Assembly: GCA_017958935.1 (NCBI GenBank)
Contig: JAGDBR010000401.1
Coordinates: 1-14,244, forward strand
Origin: Lachnospiraceae bacterium
GTDB lineage: Bacteria > Bacillota_A > Clostridia > Lachnospirales > Lachnospiraceae
DNA: 14,244 bases
Reading direction: 5' to 3'
This document shows, piece by piece, positions 1-7,381 of this stretch. The notes below the pieces were generated by a model. That model saw only the letters and a program-made list of their open reading frames with translations, made no database searches and was not told the DNA's origin. Both the position numbers and the translations under genes were made by a program. Position 1 is the first letter of the stretch, and every line of letters begins with the position of its first letter.

Positions 1-317
1 ATCAGTTTGATGTAAATGAACGGCGCGAGCACGCCGAAAATGATGCCGCCGTAGAAGACGAAGCTGCCGTCCAGGTTCAGGAGCAGCTTCGGATTCTTGA
101 TGATCTCGTCCAGCTCGACGAGCCAGTAGAAGACCTTCGCCCCGATGATGCCCGCGACGATGCCGACGAAGCCGGCCGTGAAGATCAGGTCCGGATCGAC
201 GTTGTGCCGCTTGCCGCGGTTCGTCGCGAAGATCACCGCCGCGATCATGCCGAGCGCGATGCAGGTGCCGTACCCGTAAATGTTCATGTTTCCAATGGAA
301 AACAGGATCGGATGCAT
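1..317 (-). CDS. lgt: Prolipoprotein diacylglyceryl transferase, N-terminal part (cut by window edge)
   Basis: Lgt is an integral membrane enzyme that transfers diacylglyceryl from phosphatidylglycerol to the lipobox cysteine of prolipoproteins, the first step of lipoprotein maturation. About 105 residues are visible, starting MHPILFSIGNMNIYGYG, a typical Lgt N-terminus. A hydrophobic segment lies at about residues 13-31, then a cytoplasmic loop with a DPDLIFTAG motif, a second hydrophobic stretch (about 48-66) and a third around FVFYGGIIFG. The remainder, including the family's central Arg-rich signature, lies beyond the left edge. The ATG at 317 is preceded by AAAAGGAG with an 8-nt gap. The gene diverges from the degV-family gene and has its own promoter at 419-447. 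The family is clear; the piece is too short to show the catalytic residues. Confidence 0.9.
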   Translation of the reverse strand, partial: MHPILFSIGNMNIYGYGTCIALGMIAAVIFATNRGKRHNVDPDLIFTAGFVGIVAGIIGAKVFYWLVELDEIIKNPKLLLNLDGSFVFYGGIIFGVLAPFIYIKL

Positions 318-418
318 ATGATGTACTCCTTTTAAGTCAGAATCCGGAACGCTTCCGCCGGCTTCTTCTGCCCCGCGTCCGCAGGACCGGCCGTCCGGAA
401 CCAGTCAATTTGGATAAT

Positions 419-447
419 ATTATACACCGAAACAGGCGCTTTCTCAA
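419..447 (-). promoter_or_regulatory. Sigma-A-type promoter for lgt
   Basis: On the minus strand a TTGAGA -35 (442-447) and a perfect TATAAT -10 (419-424) are separated by exactly 17 bp. It points at lgt and leaves a leader of roughly 95 nt. The 221-bp gap between lgt and the degV gene holds this promoter and the opposing degV promoter; nothing else was seen in it. Confidence 0.75.
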
Positions 448-470
448 GGGCTTCTTGAAAAAGAAACCGT

Positions 471-502
471 TTTACAATCCCGGCGATCCGTGATAGTATA
501 AT
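471..502 (+). promoter_or_regulatory. Probable promoter for the degV-family gene
   Basis: A perfect TATAAT lies at 497-502, 36 bp before the start codon. The best -35 is TTTACA at 471-476. The spacing to TATAAT is 20 bp, longer than ideal. It becomes 17 bp if the overlapping TAGTAT (494-499) is the -10. The direction and location fit; the exact hexamers are uncertain. Confidence 0.5.
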
Positions 503-538
503 GCTGTGCACGCGAAAGTGCAAGGGGAGGTTTTCAAT

Positions 539-1462
539 ATGGCAGAGTACATCATCAGCTGTGAATCCGCGGTCGACATCCCGCCGGAGCTCGCCGCTGA
601 AAACGGGATCCGCATGATCAGTTTCCATTACGCGCTGGACGAGGACGAGTACGTCGACGACTACTACCGCTCGATCTCCCAGCACGATTTCTTCCGGCGC
701 ATCCTGGACGGCGCGATCAGCCGCACGTCCGCGCTCAACACGGAAGATTATCTGGAGTATTTCGAGCCGATCCTGAAGGAAGGCAAGGACATCCTGCACA
801 TCACGCTGTCGTCCGGCCTTTCCTCGACCTATCAGAACTGCTGCCTCGCCCAGGAGATCCTCTGCGAGAAGTATCCGAACCGTTCGATCCGCGTGCTGGA
901 TTCGCTCGGCGCAAGTTCCGGCTACGGCCTGCTGGTCTTAAAGACCGCCGAGATCAAGCGCAGTGAGGACCTGTCCATCACCGAGCTCTTCGACCGCGCG
1001 AAGGAACTGCGCATGCACGTGAATCATCTCTTCTTCTCGACCGACCTGACGTTCTACATCCGCGGCGGCCGCATCTCGAAGACCGCCGGCGTTTTCGCCC
1101 AGGCGCTTTCGATCTGCCCGCTCTGCGACATGGACGACATGGGATTCCTGATCGTGCGCGAAAAGGTCCGCACGAAAGCGAAGGTGAAGAAGCGCATCGT
1201 CGAAAAGATGCTGGAGCTCTGCGAGCACGGCGGGCATTACGACGATCTCTGCCTGATGAGCCACGCCGACTTCGAGGAGGACGCGAAGGACATCGTGGCC
1301 GCGATCGAGGAAAAGATCCCGGCGCTGAAGGGCCGCATCCTGCTGAACCCGATCGGCCCGACGATCGGCGCTCACACGGGCCCCGGCACGATCGCCCTCT
1401 TCTTCATCGGCGCCGAGCGGCAGGTCTCCGAAAAGTCGCTGAAGGAGCGCGCGAACCGGTAA
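539..1462 (+). CDS. DegV-family fatty-acid-binding protein
   Basis: DegV (EDD-fold) proteins bind a fatty acid; several Firmicute members (FakB) present it to the FakA kinase for phosphorylation and entry into phospholipids. The 307-residue length is slightly above the usual 280-290. Family signatures visible are TSALNTEDY (63-71), SSGLSSTYQ (91-99), DSLGASSGYGLLVL (121-134), RGGRISK (175-181) and the ligand-loop GAHTGPGT (277-284). I chose ATG 539 over the in-frame ATG at 506 because AGGGGAGG ends 8 nt before 539 and the protein then begins MAEYIISCES at the first beta strand, as in homologues. It is a single gene, divergent from lgt and convergent with mscS. No fakA is in view, so lipid species and partner cannot be told. 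Confidence 0.9.
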   Translation: MAEYIISCESAVDIPPELAAENGIRMISFHYALDEDEYVDDYYRSISQHDFFRRILDGAISRTSALNTEDYLEYFEPILKEGKDILHITLSSGLSSTYQNCCLAQEILCEKYPNRSIRVLDSLGASSGYGLLVLKTAEIKRSEDLSITELFDRAKELRMHVNHLFFSTDLTFYIRGGRISKTAGVFAQALSICPLCDMDDMGFLIVREKVRTKAKVKKRIVEKMLELCEHGGHYDDLCLMSHADFEEDAKDIVAAIEEKIPALKGRILLNPIGPTIGAHTGPGTIALFFIGAERQVSEKSLKERANR

Positions 1463-1548
1463 CGGCAAGCGCCGCCGGAAAACCCGAAAACCGATTACAG
1501 CGTATCCGGCGCCCGGGCAAGCCCCGGCCGGCCTATCTGCATCCAATG

Positions 1549-1575
1549 AAAAAGGAATGATCCGAAGATCATGCC
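1549..1575 (-). terminator. Rho-independent terminator of mscS
   Basis: Read on the minus strand, ATGATC and GATCAT form a 6-bp stem closed by a UUCG tetraloop with a C-G closing pair, extended by two G-C pairs past one mismatch. Five T's follow immediately (plus-strand 1549-1553). It lies 27 nt after the mscS stop. In the plus direction the following sequence is not T-rich enough to be a convincing terminator for the convergent degV gene. Confidence 0.75.
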
Positions 1576-1601
1576 TTGTTGCTTGCTTTCAAGCCGTCCG
1601 C

Positions 1602-2414
1602 TTATTTCGCGATACGCACGTCCAGCTGCTCGCCCGGGACGGCGATGCCGTTCTCGCCGAGCGCGTGCTTCGCGTTCTCGAGGATGCTGAAGAACGCATC
1701 CCAGTAATCCGCCGACTTGACCCATGCGCGGCAGGTCAGCTCGCAGCCGTTCTTGCTGCCGCCCGAAACGCGGACCGTCCATGCCGGATCCTTCAGGACC
1801 AGCGCTTCCTTGTCCAGGACGCCTTCCAGGATCTTCTTGACCGCTTCGAAATCCGCCTCGTACGGGATCGTGAAGGTGTGGTCCACACGGCGCAGATCCT
1901 TCTCCGAGAAGTTCGTGATGCCGGAGGACGACGCCGTGCCGTTCGGAATGTAGACGACCTTGTTGTCGACGGTAACGAGCTTCGTGCTGATGACGTTGAT
2001 CTCTTCGACGGTGCCGTCATAGCCCGCGACGGACACATAGTCGCCGACCTTGAACGGACGCGTGATCAGCAGCAGGATGCCGCCGGCGAAGTTGCCGAGC
2101 GCACCGTTGACGGCCAGGCCGACGCCGACGCCCAGGGAGGCGATCAGAGCCGTGACGGCGCTGGTGTCGATTCCCAGGTATCTGACGATGCAGAGCACGA
2201 CGAGGATCTTCGCGAGGATCCGGATCGCGCTCTCAATGGCGCGGAAAACGGTCGGATCGAGCTTGCCGCTCTTCTCGTTCGCCTTCGCGAGTTTCCGGGT
2301 CAGAGCGTTGATGACCTTGAACGCGATGAACAGGATGATGATCGAGACGATGATCTTGATGCCCGTACTCGCGCACCAGTTGCCGATGGTGGTCATGATC
2401 TGATTCCAATCCAT
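1602..2414 (-). CDS. mscS: Small-conductance mechanosensitive channel, MscS family
   Basis: This is a membrane-tension-gated channel that releases small solutes on osmotic downshock and works as a homoheptamer in the cytoplasmic membrane. The 270 residues match the compact MscS class. Hydrophobic segments lie at about 19-38 and 66-84. A Gly/Ala-rich pore helix (about 91-118, with LGVGVGLAVNGALGNFAGG) is followed by the RPFKVGDYV signature (119-127), an IPNG motif (156-159) and the alpha/beta C-terminal vestibule domain. The ATG at 2414 has AAAAAGGAG 7 nt upstream. It follows the S1-domain gene with a 73-nt gap holding a GC-rich hairpin, and no good promoter was found in the gap. It may be co-transcribed with the S1 gene. 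Confidence 0.95.
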   Translation of the reverse strand: MDWNQIMTTIGNWCASTGIKIIVSIIILFIAFKVINALTRKLAKANEKSGKLDPTVFRAIESAIRILAKILVVLCIVRYLGIDTSAVTALIASLGVGVGLAVNGALGNFAGGILLLITRPFKVGDYVSVAGYDGTVEEINVISTKLVTVDNKVVYIPNGTASSSGITNFSEKDLRRVDHTFTIPYEADFEAVKKILEGVLDKEALVLKDPAWTVRVSGGSKNGCELTCRAWVKSADYWDAFFSILENAKHALGENGIAVPGEQLDVRIAK

Positions 2415-2457
2415 GTTGATTCTCCTTTTTATGTGTGATATCCGGTATGCTTTTTAA

Positions 2458-2474
2458 CGGGGCGCGAAGCCCCG
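2458..2474 (-). other. GC-rich intercistronic hairpin, S1 gene to mscS
   Basis: CGGGGC (2458-2463) and GCCCCG (2469-2474) form a perfect 6-bp stem with a 5-nt loop, 14 nt after the S1-gene stop. Only two T's follow on the minus strand, so it is a weak terminator at best. It could attenuate read-through into mscS or protect the upstream mRNA end. Confidence 0.4.
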
Positions 2475-2487
2475 GCTTGCCGCGTCT

Positions 2488-3399
2488 TTACAGCTTCAGC
2501 CCCTTCAGCAGGCTTCCGAGCGACGTCGTCGCTTCTCCGCCGTCGGAGTACTCCTTCGGCTCGTCCGCCCGCTCCTTTTCGATCCGCTCCTCCTCGAGGA
2601 CGCGTCTCGACAGGCTGATCTTCCCGTCTTCGATCTTCGTGATCCGGGCCGTCACGCTGTCGCCTTCCTTCAGGACCGCGCGCACGCTCTTCACACGCGC
2701 CGCCGAGATCTGGGAAATGTGGAGCAGGCCCGAAACGCCTTCCGCGAGCCGGACGAACGCGCCGTAGTCGCGGACCGACTCGACCTCGCCGGTGACGATG
2801 TCGCCGGTCTTGAACGCGTTCAACCGTTCCTTACGTTTTTTCTCCTCTTCCTCGCGCAGCAGTTCCCGGGCCGACAGGATCAGCCGGTCCTGCTCTTCGT
2901 CCGCTTCGATGACGCGGACGGAGACCGTTTTATTCAGGTAGTCGTCCGGTTTCTCGACGTACGTCAGCGCAAGGCGCGACGTCGGGATGAACCCGCGGAC
3001 GCCTTCGACGACCATGACCGCGCCGCCCTTCGTGACTTCGGTGATCTCGCCGGTAATGACGGTCTCATCCTCCATCATGTTCTTCAGCTTTTCCCAGGAC
3101 AGGGAATTCGCGTTCACATCCTCGCCGGTGCGGACCGTCTGGGAATCGACCTTCACGAACGAAGCGTTCAGCTCCGCCTCGAAGTCCGCCATCGTCTCCT
3201 GCGGCAGCGCGGCGTCCTCGGCCTTGTTCGAGACCGTCGACCGGATCAGGCCGTGCGGGTTCTTCTGCCGCTCCATGAGCCGGTCCGCCGCTTCCTTTTC
3301 CGCCTGTTCGGCGGCTTTCTGCTCCGCCTGTTCGGCCGCGGCCTTCGCGTCTTCCTCTTCCTGCTGCACGATCTCCTCGAGATCTTTTCTGTCTTCCAT
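2488..3399 (-). CDS. S1 RNA-binding domain protein with two S1 repeats
   Basis: This is a cytoplasmic RNA-binding protein related to ribosomal protein S1. It has 303 residues, with an acidic Glu/Ala/Lys-rich and probably coiled-coil N-terminus (about 6-45), then a linker. S1 domain 1 spans about 111-178 (VITGEITEVTKGGAVMVVEG, GFIPTSRL) and S1 domain 2 about 197-268 (GDIVTGEVESVRDYGAFVRL, GLLHISQIS, ISLSRR). A highly charged helix separates the domains, and a tail ends SLGSLLKGLKL. It is shorter than four-to-six-repeat S1 proteins and resembles the short S1 homologues of Firmicutes; whether it acts on the ribosome is not shown by sequence. The ATG at 3399 has a GGAAGAGG site just upstream. It starts 24 nt after the rnpB terminator hairpin without an evident promoter, so it may depend on read-through. 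Confidence 0.88.
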   Translation of the reverse strand: MEDRKDLEEIVQQEEEDAKAAAEQAEQKAAEQAEKEAADRLMERQKNPHGLIRSTVSNKAEDAALPQETMADFEAELNASFVKVDSQTVRTGEDVNANSLSWEKLKNMMEDETVITGEITEVTKGGAVMVVEGVRGFIPTSRLALTYVEKPDDYLNKTVSVRVIEADEEQDRLILSARELLREEEEKKRKERLNAFKTGDIVTGEVESVRDYGAFVRLAEGVSGLLHISQISAARVKSVRAVLKEGDSVTARITKIEDGKISLSRRVLEEERIEKERADEPKEYSDGGEATTSLGSLLKGLKL

Positions 3400-3423
3400 G
3401 CCTCTTCCTTCTGATCATAAGGT

Positions 3424-3448
3424 AAAGAGCCGTTCCGGACGGCTCTTT
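3424..3448 (-). terminator. Terminator hairpin after rnpB
   Basis: AAAGAGCCGT (3424-3433) and ACGGCTCTTT (3439-3448) form a perfect 10-bp stem with a 5-nt loop, just past the 3' end of rnpB. On the minus strand the T-run is short (CTCTTTACC), so termination may be incomplete. The next gene's start codon is only 24 nt away. Confidence 0.7.
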
Positions 3449-3452
3449 TGAA

Positions 3453-3822
3453 CGGAAAGCCGGGCGATAAGCCGGGTTATGTCGTGAATGATCATCTGTC
3501 TAGGCCTGCCGTTACCGGCAGGCTCGAGCGACCAACCTGGAACAGACGGGCCGCCTTATGTTCCGTTTCGGTCTTGCTTCGGGTGGGGTTTACATGGCCA
3601 CGCATGTTACCACACGTGCGGTAGTCTCTTACACTGCCATTTCACCCTTACCGGAGTCAGCGGACCGGTCCTCGGGTCTCCCCTGCGGTCCTCCTCCGGC
3701 GGTGTATTTCTGTTGCACTTTCCCGGGAGTCGCCTCCGCCGGCCGTTAGCCGGCACCCTGCCCTGTGAAGCCCGGACTTTCCTCACCTGCTTGCGCAGCC
3801 GCGATCATTTGCCCGACTTTCC
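3453..3822 (-). ncRNA. rnpB: RNase P RNA, class A
   Basis: This is the catalytic RNA of ribonuclease P, which removes 5' leaders from pre-tRNAs together with the RnpA protein. Universal elements read clearly on the minus strand. GAGGAAAGTCCGGGC lies near the 5' end (3770-3784), followed by the GGCAGGGTGCCGGCTAACGG region. Further on are AACAGAAA, GTAAGGGTGAAATGG, AACCCCACC, AAGCAAGACCGAAACGG and AGACAGATGATC, and near the 3' end ACATAACCCGGCTTATCG (3465-3482). The first and last about 13 nt pair as helix P1 (CGGAAAGTCGGGC with GCCCGGCTTTCCG), which sets the ends to within a few bases. The length of about 370 nt and the layout fit class A. It has its own promoter and a terminator hairpin. Confidence 0.97.
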
Positions 3823-3828
3823 GCTTCT

Positions 3829-3857
3829 ATTATAGGCGTTTTCGCGTGATCCGTCAA
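3829..3857 (-). promoter_or_regulatory. Promoter of rnpB, overlapping the trmK stop codon
   Basis: A TTGACG -35 (3852-3857) and a perfect TATAAT -10 (3829-3834) with a 17-bp spacer place the start about 6-7 nt downstream, near 3822, matching the P1 boundary of rnpB. The TGA stop of trmK (3854-3856) lies inside the -35 hexamer. Confidence 0.88.
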
Positions 3858-4552
3858 TGAATCCGCGCGAATCCTTTCAGGACGTCATCGATCGTCCCAA
3901 GCGCCCTTTCCTTTTCTTTCAGCACGGCGGGCGAGACGTCCTCCGCGCGGAGCTTTCCGATCAGGGCCGCGGTCTTCTCCCGCTCCTTCAAAAGGAACGT
4001 CAGGAAGACTTCCGGCCGCTTCTTCAGCAGCACCGGTCCGTACAGCAGCTCTTTCCTCGTATATTTCCGCTTCCGCGCACCCGGAACGCACCGCATGACG
4101 GTATAGAACTTCCCGTCCTCCTCCGTCATCGCTTCGTCCGCGATCCGGAAGCCCTGCGCCTGCACGCACTGCCGGACCGCACCGATATCCGTGTGCGGCG
4201 ACAGGATGAGCGTTTCCGTGCGCTCCAGCACCTCGGGCGATGCGTTCAAAAGCGCTGCGGTCAAAAGCCCGCCCATGCCGGCCATGATCACGGTCCCGGC
4301 TTCGCCCGGCGCAAGCGTCTCCAGCCCGCTGCCGAGCCGCACGTCGATCCTGCCGGCAAGCCCCGCTTCCGAAACGTGCTGCCGCGCCCGCTCAAGCGGC
4401 CCCTGCCGTACGTCGGACGCGACGGCGCGGTCCGCGATGCCCCGCCTTACAAGCTCGATCGGGACGAATCCGTGATCCGTCCCGATATCCGCCGCCGTGC
4501 CGCAGCGCGGCACCATCCGTATGATCATTTCCAGCCTGTCAGATAACTTCAA
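3854..4552 (-). CDS. trmK: tRNA (adenine22-N1)-methyltransferase
   Basis: TrmK is a SAM-dependent enzyme that makes m1A at position 22 of tRNA, in Gram-positive bacteria and relatives. The 232 residues show the Rossmann SAM-binding motif ADIGTDHGFVPIEL (21-34), the ASDVRQGPLERA acidic-loop region (45-56), the catalytic-loop-type IMAGMGG (89-95), LILSPH (115-120) and a helical C-terminal extension (about 160-232). The start is a TTG at 4552 that overlaps the end of dnaG by 14 nt; homologues begin with this M-x-L-S-x-RL sequence, which argues against the ATG eight codons later. The Shine-Dalgarno site is weak, so translation probably depends on coupling to dnaG. Its stop lies inside the rnpB promoter. 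The usual neighbour rpoD is absent from between dnaG and this gene. Confidence 0.92.
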   Translation of the reverse strand: MKLSDRLEMIIRMVPRCGTAADIGTDHGFVPIELVRRGIADRAVASDVRQGPLERARQHVSEAGLAGRIDVRLGSGLETLAPGEAGTVIMAGMGGLLTAALLNASPEVLERTETLILSPHTDIGAVRQCVQAQGFRIADEAMTEEDGKFYTVMRCVPGARKRKYTRKELLYGPVLLKKRPEVFLTFLLKEREKTAALIGKLRAEDVSPAVLKEKERALGTIDDVLKGFARIH

Positions 4553-6314
4553 TGCGCTTCAGATCCTGTTTTTCCCTGAGAAGATCCATCAGCTGCGACG
4601 GATCCGTCGTCTTGTCGATCCGGCGGTCGAGCGCGTCGGATTTCACGCGCAGCACCGCTTCCCGGAACGCCTGCTTCCGGACGTCCTCGTCCTGGTCTTT
4701 CAGGTATCCCGACGACAGCAGCGCCGTCACTTCCGCATACCGGTCGGTCTGCACGAAACGATCGATGATCCGCGCGGGATCCGCCTTTCCGGCCGCAAGC
4801 TGTTCGAACAGCACGGCCGCGGCCTGCTGCACGAGCTCATCCTTGAAATCCTCCGGCTGCAGCAGTTTCGCCACCTTCCGGTACGCTTCCGGCGCATCCA
4901 GAAGATACGTCAGCACGAGTTTCTCCGCTTCCTGTCCGCCGCTCTCGCGGTTCTTCTTCGACGGCAGCTGCGACGCTCCGGTCTGCACCGGCCGCACCGC
5001 GTCATCCTTTTTCGTCAGGCCGACGCGGTTCCCGATCTCCGAGACCTTCGCCTTCAGCAGGGCGTATTCGATGCCGTAAACGTTCGCGGCCGTCTGCGTA
5101 TAGGAATCGCGCTCGATGATGTCGTCGAACGATGCGAGCCGCTTCGCCGTTTCATTGAAGAAACGCGCCTTCTCGCCCGGATCCTGGAAGTCATACTCTT
5201 TCCTCAGGCAGGCCAGTTCGAACAGGAACGCGTTCTCCGCGTTCCGGATACGCTCGCGGAATTCATCGGCGCCGAGCTCCTTGATGAACTCGTCGGGGTC
5301 CTTGTACGGCGAAAGGTCCAGGACACGGATCCTTAAGCCGGACTCCTTCAGCATCGCGATCGCCCGAAGCGCCGCGTTCCGGCCCGCGCCGTCGCTGTCG
5401 TAGCAGAGGATGATCTCATCGGTATAGCGCTTCAGCAGCATGCCGTGCTGCGCAGTGAACGCAGTCCCGAGGGACGCGACGGCGTTCGTGAAGCCGGCCT
5501 GATGCATCGAGATCACGTCCATGTAGCCCTCGCAGACGAGCAGGAACTTCTCGCGGCTCTTCCGCGCGACGTTCAGCCCGTACAGGTTGCGGGACTTATC
5601 GAAGATCTTCGTTTCCTTCGTGTTCAGGTACTTCGGCTCGCCGTCGCCCATGACGCGGCCGCCGAAGCCGATGACGCGGTTATTGATGTCCATGATCGGG
5701 AACATGACGCGGTTGAAGAACACGTCGTACGCCCCGCGCTCGCCGATCTTGCAGAGGCCGGAGTCCTGCATCTGCTCGTCGGTATAACCCTTCTGCTTCA
5801 GATACCGGTACAGGCCGTCCCTGTACATGCTCGCGTACCCCAGGCCGAAGGAACGGATCGTCTCGTCGGTCAGCTTCCGGCGCTCCTTGAAGTACTTCAG
5901 CCCGGCTTTCCCGACCTCCTGGTGCAGTTGGTGCACGTAGAAGACCGCCGCGTCCTTGTTCATCTGGAGCGCGGTCTGCCGCGCGTCGGCAGCCTCCTTC
6001 ATCTCCTTCGTGAACTCCTGCTTCGGCAGCTCGATCCCCGCGCGGTCCGCAAGGAATTCCATCGCCTCGACGAAGGAGTAGTTCTCATAATCCATCACGA
6101 AGGTGATCACGTTCCCGCCGACGCCGCAGCCGAAGCAATGATACATCTGGCGCGTCGCCGACACCGAGAAGGACGGCGTCTTTTCATTGTGGAAAGGACA
6201 CAGACCGAAGTAGTTCCCGCCTTTTTTCTGCAGATGCACGTACGACCCGATCACGTCGACGATCGGGTTCCGGCTTCTCACTTCTTCGATCAGTTCGTCC
6301 GAATAGAACGGCAT
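4539..6314 (-). CDS. dnaG: DNA primase
   Basis: DnaG synthesises the RNA primers for lagging-strand replication and acts with the replicative helicase. It has 591 residues, normal for the family. The N-terminal CHC2 zinc finger uses C39, H42, C60 and C63 (CPFHNEKTPSFSVS and YHCFGCGVGGN). The RNA-polymerase/TOPRIM core has EGYMDV (E262) and YDSDGAG (D306, D308), the metal-binding acidic residues. A linker (about 430-462) leads to a helical C-terminal helicase-binding domain. The ATG at 6314 shares one base with the dgt stop (TGATG), and GGAAGGA lies about 6 nt upstream, so it is coupled to dgt. Its 3' end overlaps trmK. All key residues are present. Confidence 0.98.
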   Translation of the reverse strand: MPFYSDELIEEVRSRNPIVDVIGSYVHLQKKGGNYFGLCPFHNEKTPSFSVSATRQMYHCFGCGVGGNVITFVMDYENYSFVEAMEFLADRAGIELPKQEFTKEMKEAADARQTALQMNKDAAVFYVHQLHQEVGKAGLKYFKERRKLTDETIRSFGLGYASMYRDGLYRYLKQKGYTDEQMQDSGLCKIGERGAYDVFFNRVMFPIMDINNRVIGFGGRVMGDGEPKYLNTKETKIFDKSRNLYGLNVARKSREKFLLVCEGYMDVISMHQAGFTNAVASLGTAFTAQHGMLLKRYTDEIILCYDSDGAGRNAALRAIAMLKESGLRIRVLDLSPYKDPDEFIKELGADEFRERIRNAENAFLFELACLRKEYDFQDPGEKARFFNETAKRLASFDDIIERDSYTQTAANVYGIEYALLKAKVSEIGNRVGLTKKDDAVRPVQTGASQLPSKKNRESGGQEAEKLVLTYLLDAPEAYRKVAKLLQPEDFKDELVQQAAAVLFEQLAAGKADPARIIDRFVQTDRYAEVTALLSSGYLKDQDEDVRKQAFREAVLRVKSDALDRRIDKTTDPSQLMDLLREKQDLKRIEVI

Positions 6315-7330
6315 CAGTAATCCTTCCAGCCCTTGGGCACAAACAATTCTTCGTATTTCCAGACCGCGTACTGGTCCGTCATGCCGGAAATGTAGTCGCT
6401 CACGACGAGCGCCCGGTCTTCCCGGTCCAGGAACATCTTGTAAGACGCGGGCATCGCGTCCGGGTGGTCCATGTAGTAGCGGAACAGGGCTTCGAGCATG
6501 ACCTTGGCCTTCTCTTCCTCCTGCTTCACGACCGGGCTCTGGTAGACCGTTTTGAACAGGAAGCCCCGGAGGCCCGCCATCGCCTGCCCGACTTCTTCCG
6601 AGTACAGGATGTCGTCGATCCCCATGGACTGGGTGATCACGTCATGCACCATCGTGTTCAGCCGCGCCTTCACGCTGTGTCCGAGCACGGCCGTATATTC
6701 TTCCGGGATGTCCGCTTCCGAGAGGACGCCGGCGCGGATCGCGTCGTCCGTGTCATGGTGGATGTAGGCGATCTTGTCGGCGAACCGCACCACCTTTCCC
6801 TCCAGCGTCGAAGGCATGTTCCGCGTCCCGTGGTTCAGGATGCCGTCCAGCACTTCCCACGTCAGGTTCATGCCGCGCCCGTCCTTCTCGATCTTTTCGG
6901 CCAGGCGGACCGATTGCTCGTTGTGATTAAAGCCCGCGTAGCCGTATTCCTTCAGCACCTTGTCCAGCGCCGCCTCGCCCGAGTGGCCGAACGGCGTGTG
7001 CCCGAGGTCATGACCGAGCGCGATCGCTTCGATCAGGTCTTCGTTCAGGCGGAGCGCCTTGCCGATCGTCCGCGCGATCTGCGAGACCTCCAGCGTGTGC
7101 GTCAGGCGGGTCCTGTAATGATCCCCTTCCGGCTCCAGGAAGACCTGCGTCTTGTTCTTCATGCGGCGGAACGACTTCGTATGCAGGATGCGGTCCCGGT
7201 CCCGCTGGAAGCAGGTCCGTACGTCGCAGGGCTCTTCCGGCCGCTGCCGCCCCTTCGACGCCTTCGCGTGCGCCGCGAAACCGCTCAGGATCTCATATTC
7301 ACGGTTCTCGATCTGTTCACGGATCGTCAT
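6314..7330 (-). CDS. dgt: Deoxyguanosinetriphosphate triphosphohydrolase-like protein (HD-domain dNTPase)
   Basis: Enzymes of this family hydrolyse dNTPs to the nucleoside and triphosphate and so help balance dNTP pools. The 338 residues show a full HD metal site: H78 (RLTHTLEV), H107-D108 (GHDLGHTPFGHSGE) and D185 (FADKIAYIHHD). The FNHNEQS motif (134-140) is also present. I chose ATG 7330 rather than the in-frame ATG at 7399. The promoter -35 box lies over 7399 and the -10 lies downstream of it; AAAGGGAAG ends 6 nt before 7330; and the protein then starts MTIREQIENREYEILSGFAA, as in homologues. It is the first gene of the dgt-dnaG-trmK unit and diverges from hpf. Substrate preference cannot be told from sequence. 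Confidence 0.94.
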   Translation of the reverse strand: MTIREQIENREYEILSGFAAHAKASKGRQRPEEPCDVRTCFQRDRDRILHTKSFRRMKNKTQVFLEPEGDHYRTRLTHTLEVSQIARTIGKALRLNEDLIEAIALGHDLGHTPFGHSGEAALDKVLKEYGYAGFNHNEQSVRLAEKIEKDGRGMNLTWEVLDGILNHGTRNMPSTLEGKVVRFADKIAYIHHDTDDAIRAGVLSEADIPEEYTAVLGHSVKARLNTMVHDVITQSMGIDDILYSEEVGQAMAGLRGFLFKTVYQSPVVKQEEEKAKVMLEALFRYYMDHPDAMPASYKMFLDREDRALVVSDYISGMTDQYAVWKYEELFVPKGWKDY

Positions 7331-7362
7331 CTGTTTCTTCCCTTTCCGCACGAGGCGATACT

Positions 7363-7381
7363 CTGTTTTTATTGTAAACAG
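7363..7381. promoter_or_regulatory. Inverted repeat over the dgt -10 region
   Basis: CTGTTT (7363-7368) and AAACAG (7376-7381) are a perfect 6-bp inverted repeat with a 7-bp centre that covers the -10 and the expected start site of the dgt promoter. The placement would suit a repressor operator. No regulator gene in view points to a protein, and a chance repeat in AT-rich promoter DNA is possible. Confidence 0.35.

Noticed and set aside
1473..1528. Possible plus-strand terminator after the degV-family gene
   Set aside because: CGCCGGA/TCCGGCG (1473-1479 with 1505-1511) has a 25-nt loop, and CCGGG/CCCGG (1513-1517 with 1523-1527) has a short stem; neither is followed by T's.
3545..3570. Apparent GGC instead of GGU in the RNase P RNA loop that contacts the tRNA CCA end
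   Set aside because: I could not align this loop to a reference with enough certainty by eye to claim a real change.
3488..3835. Open frames on the plus strand across the rnpB region
   Set aside because: The region is fully explained by the RNase P RNA on the minus strand; the frames have no conserved protein features.
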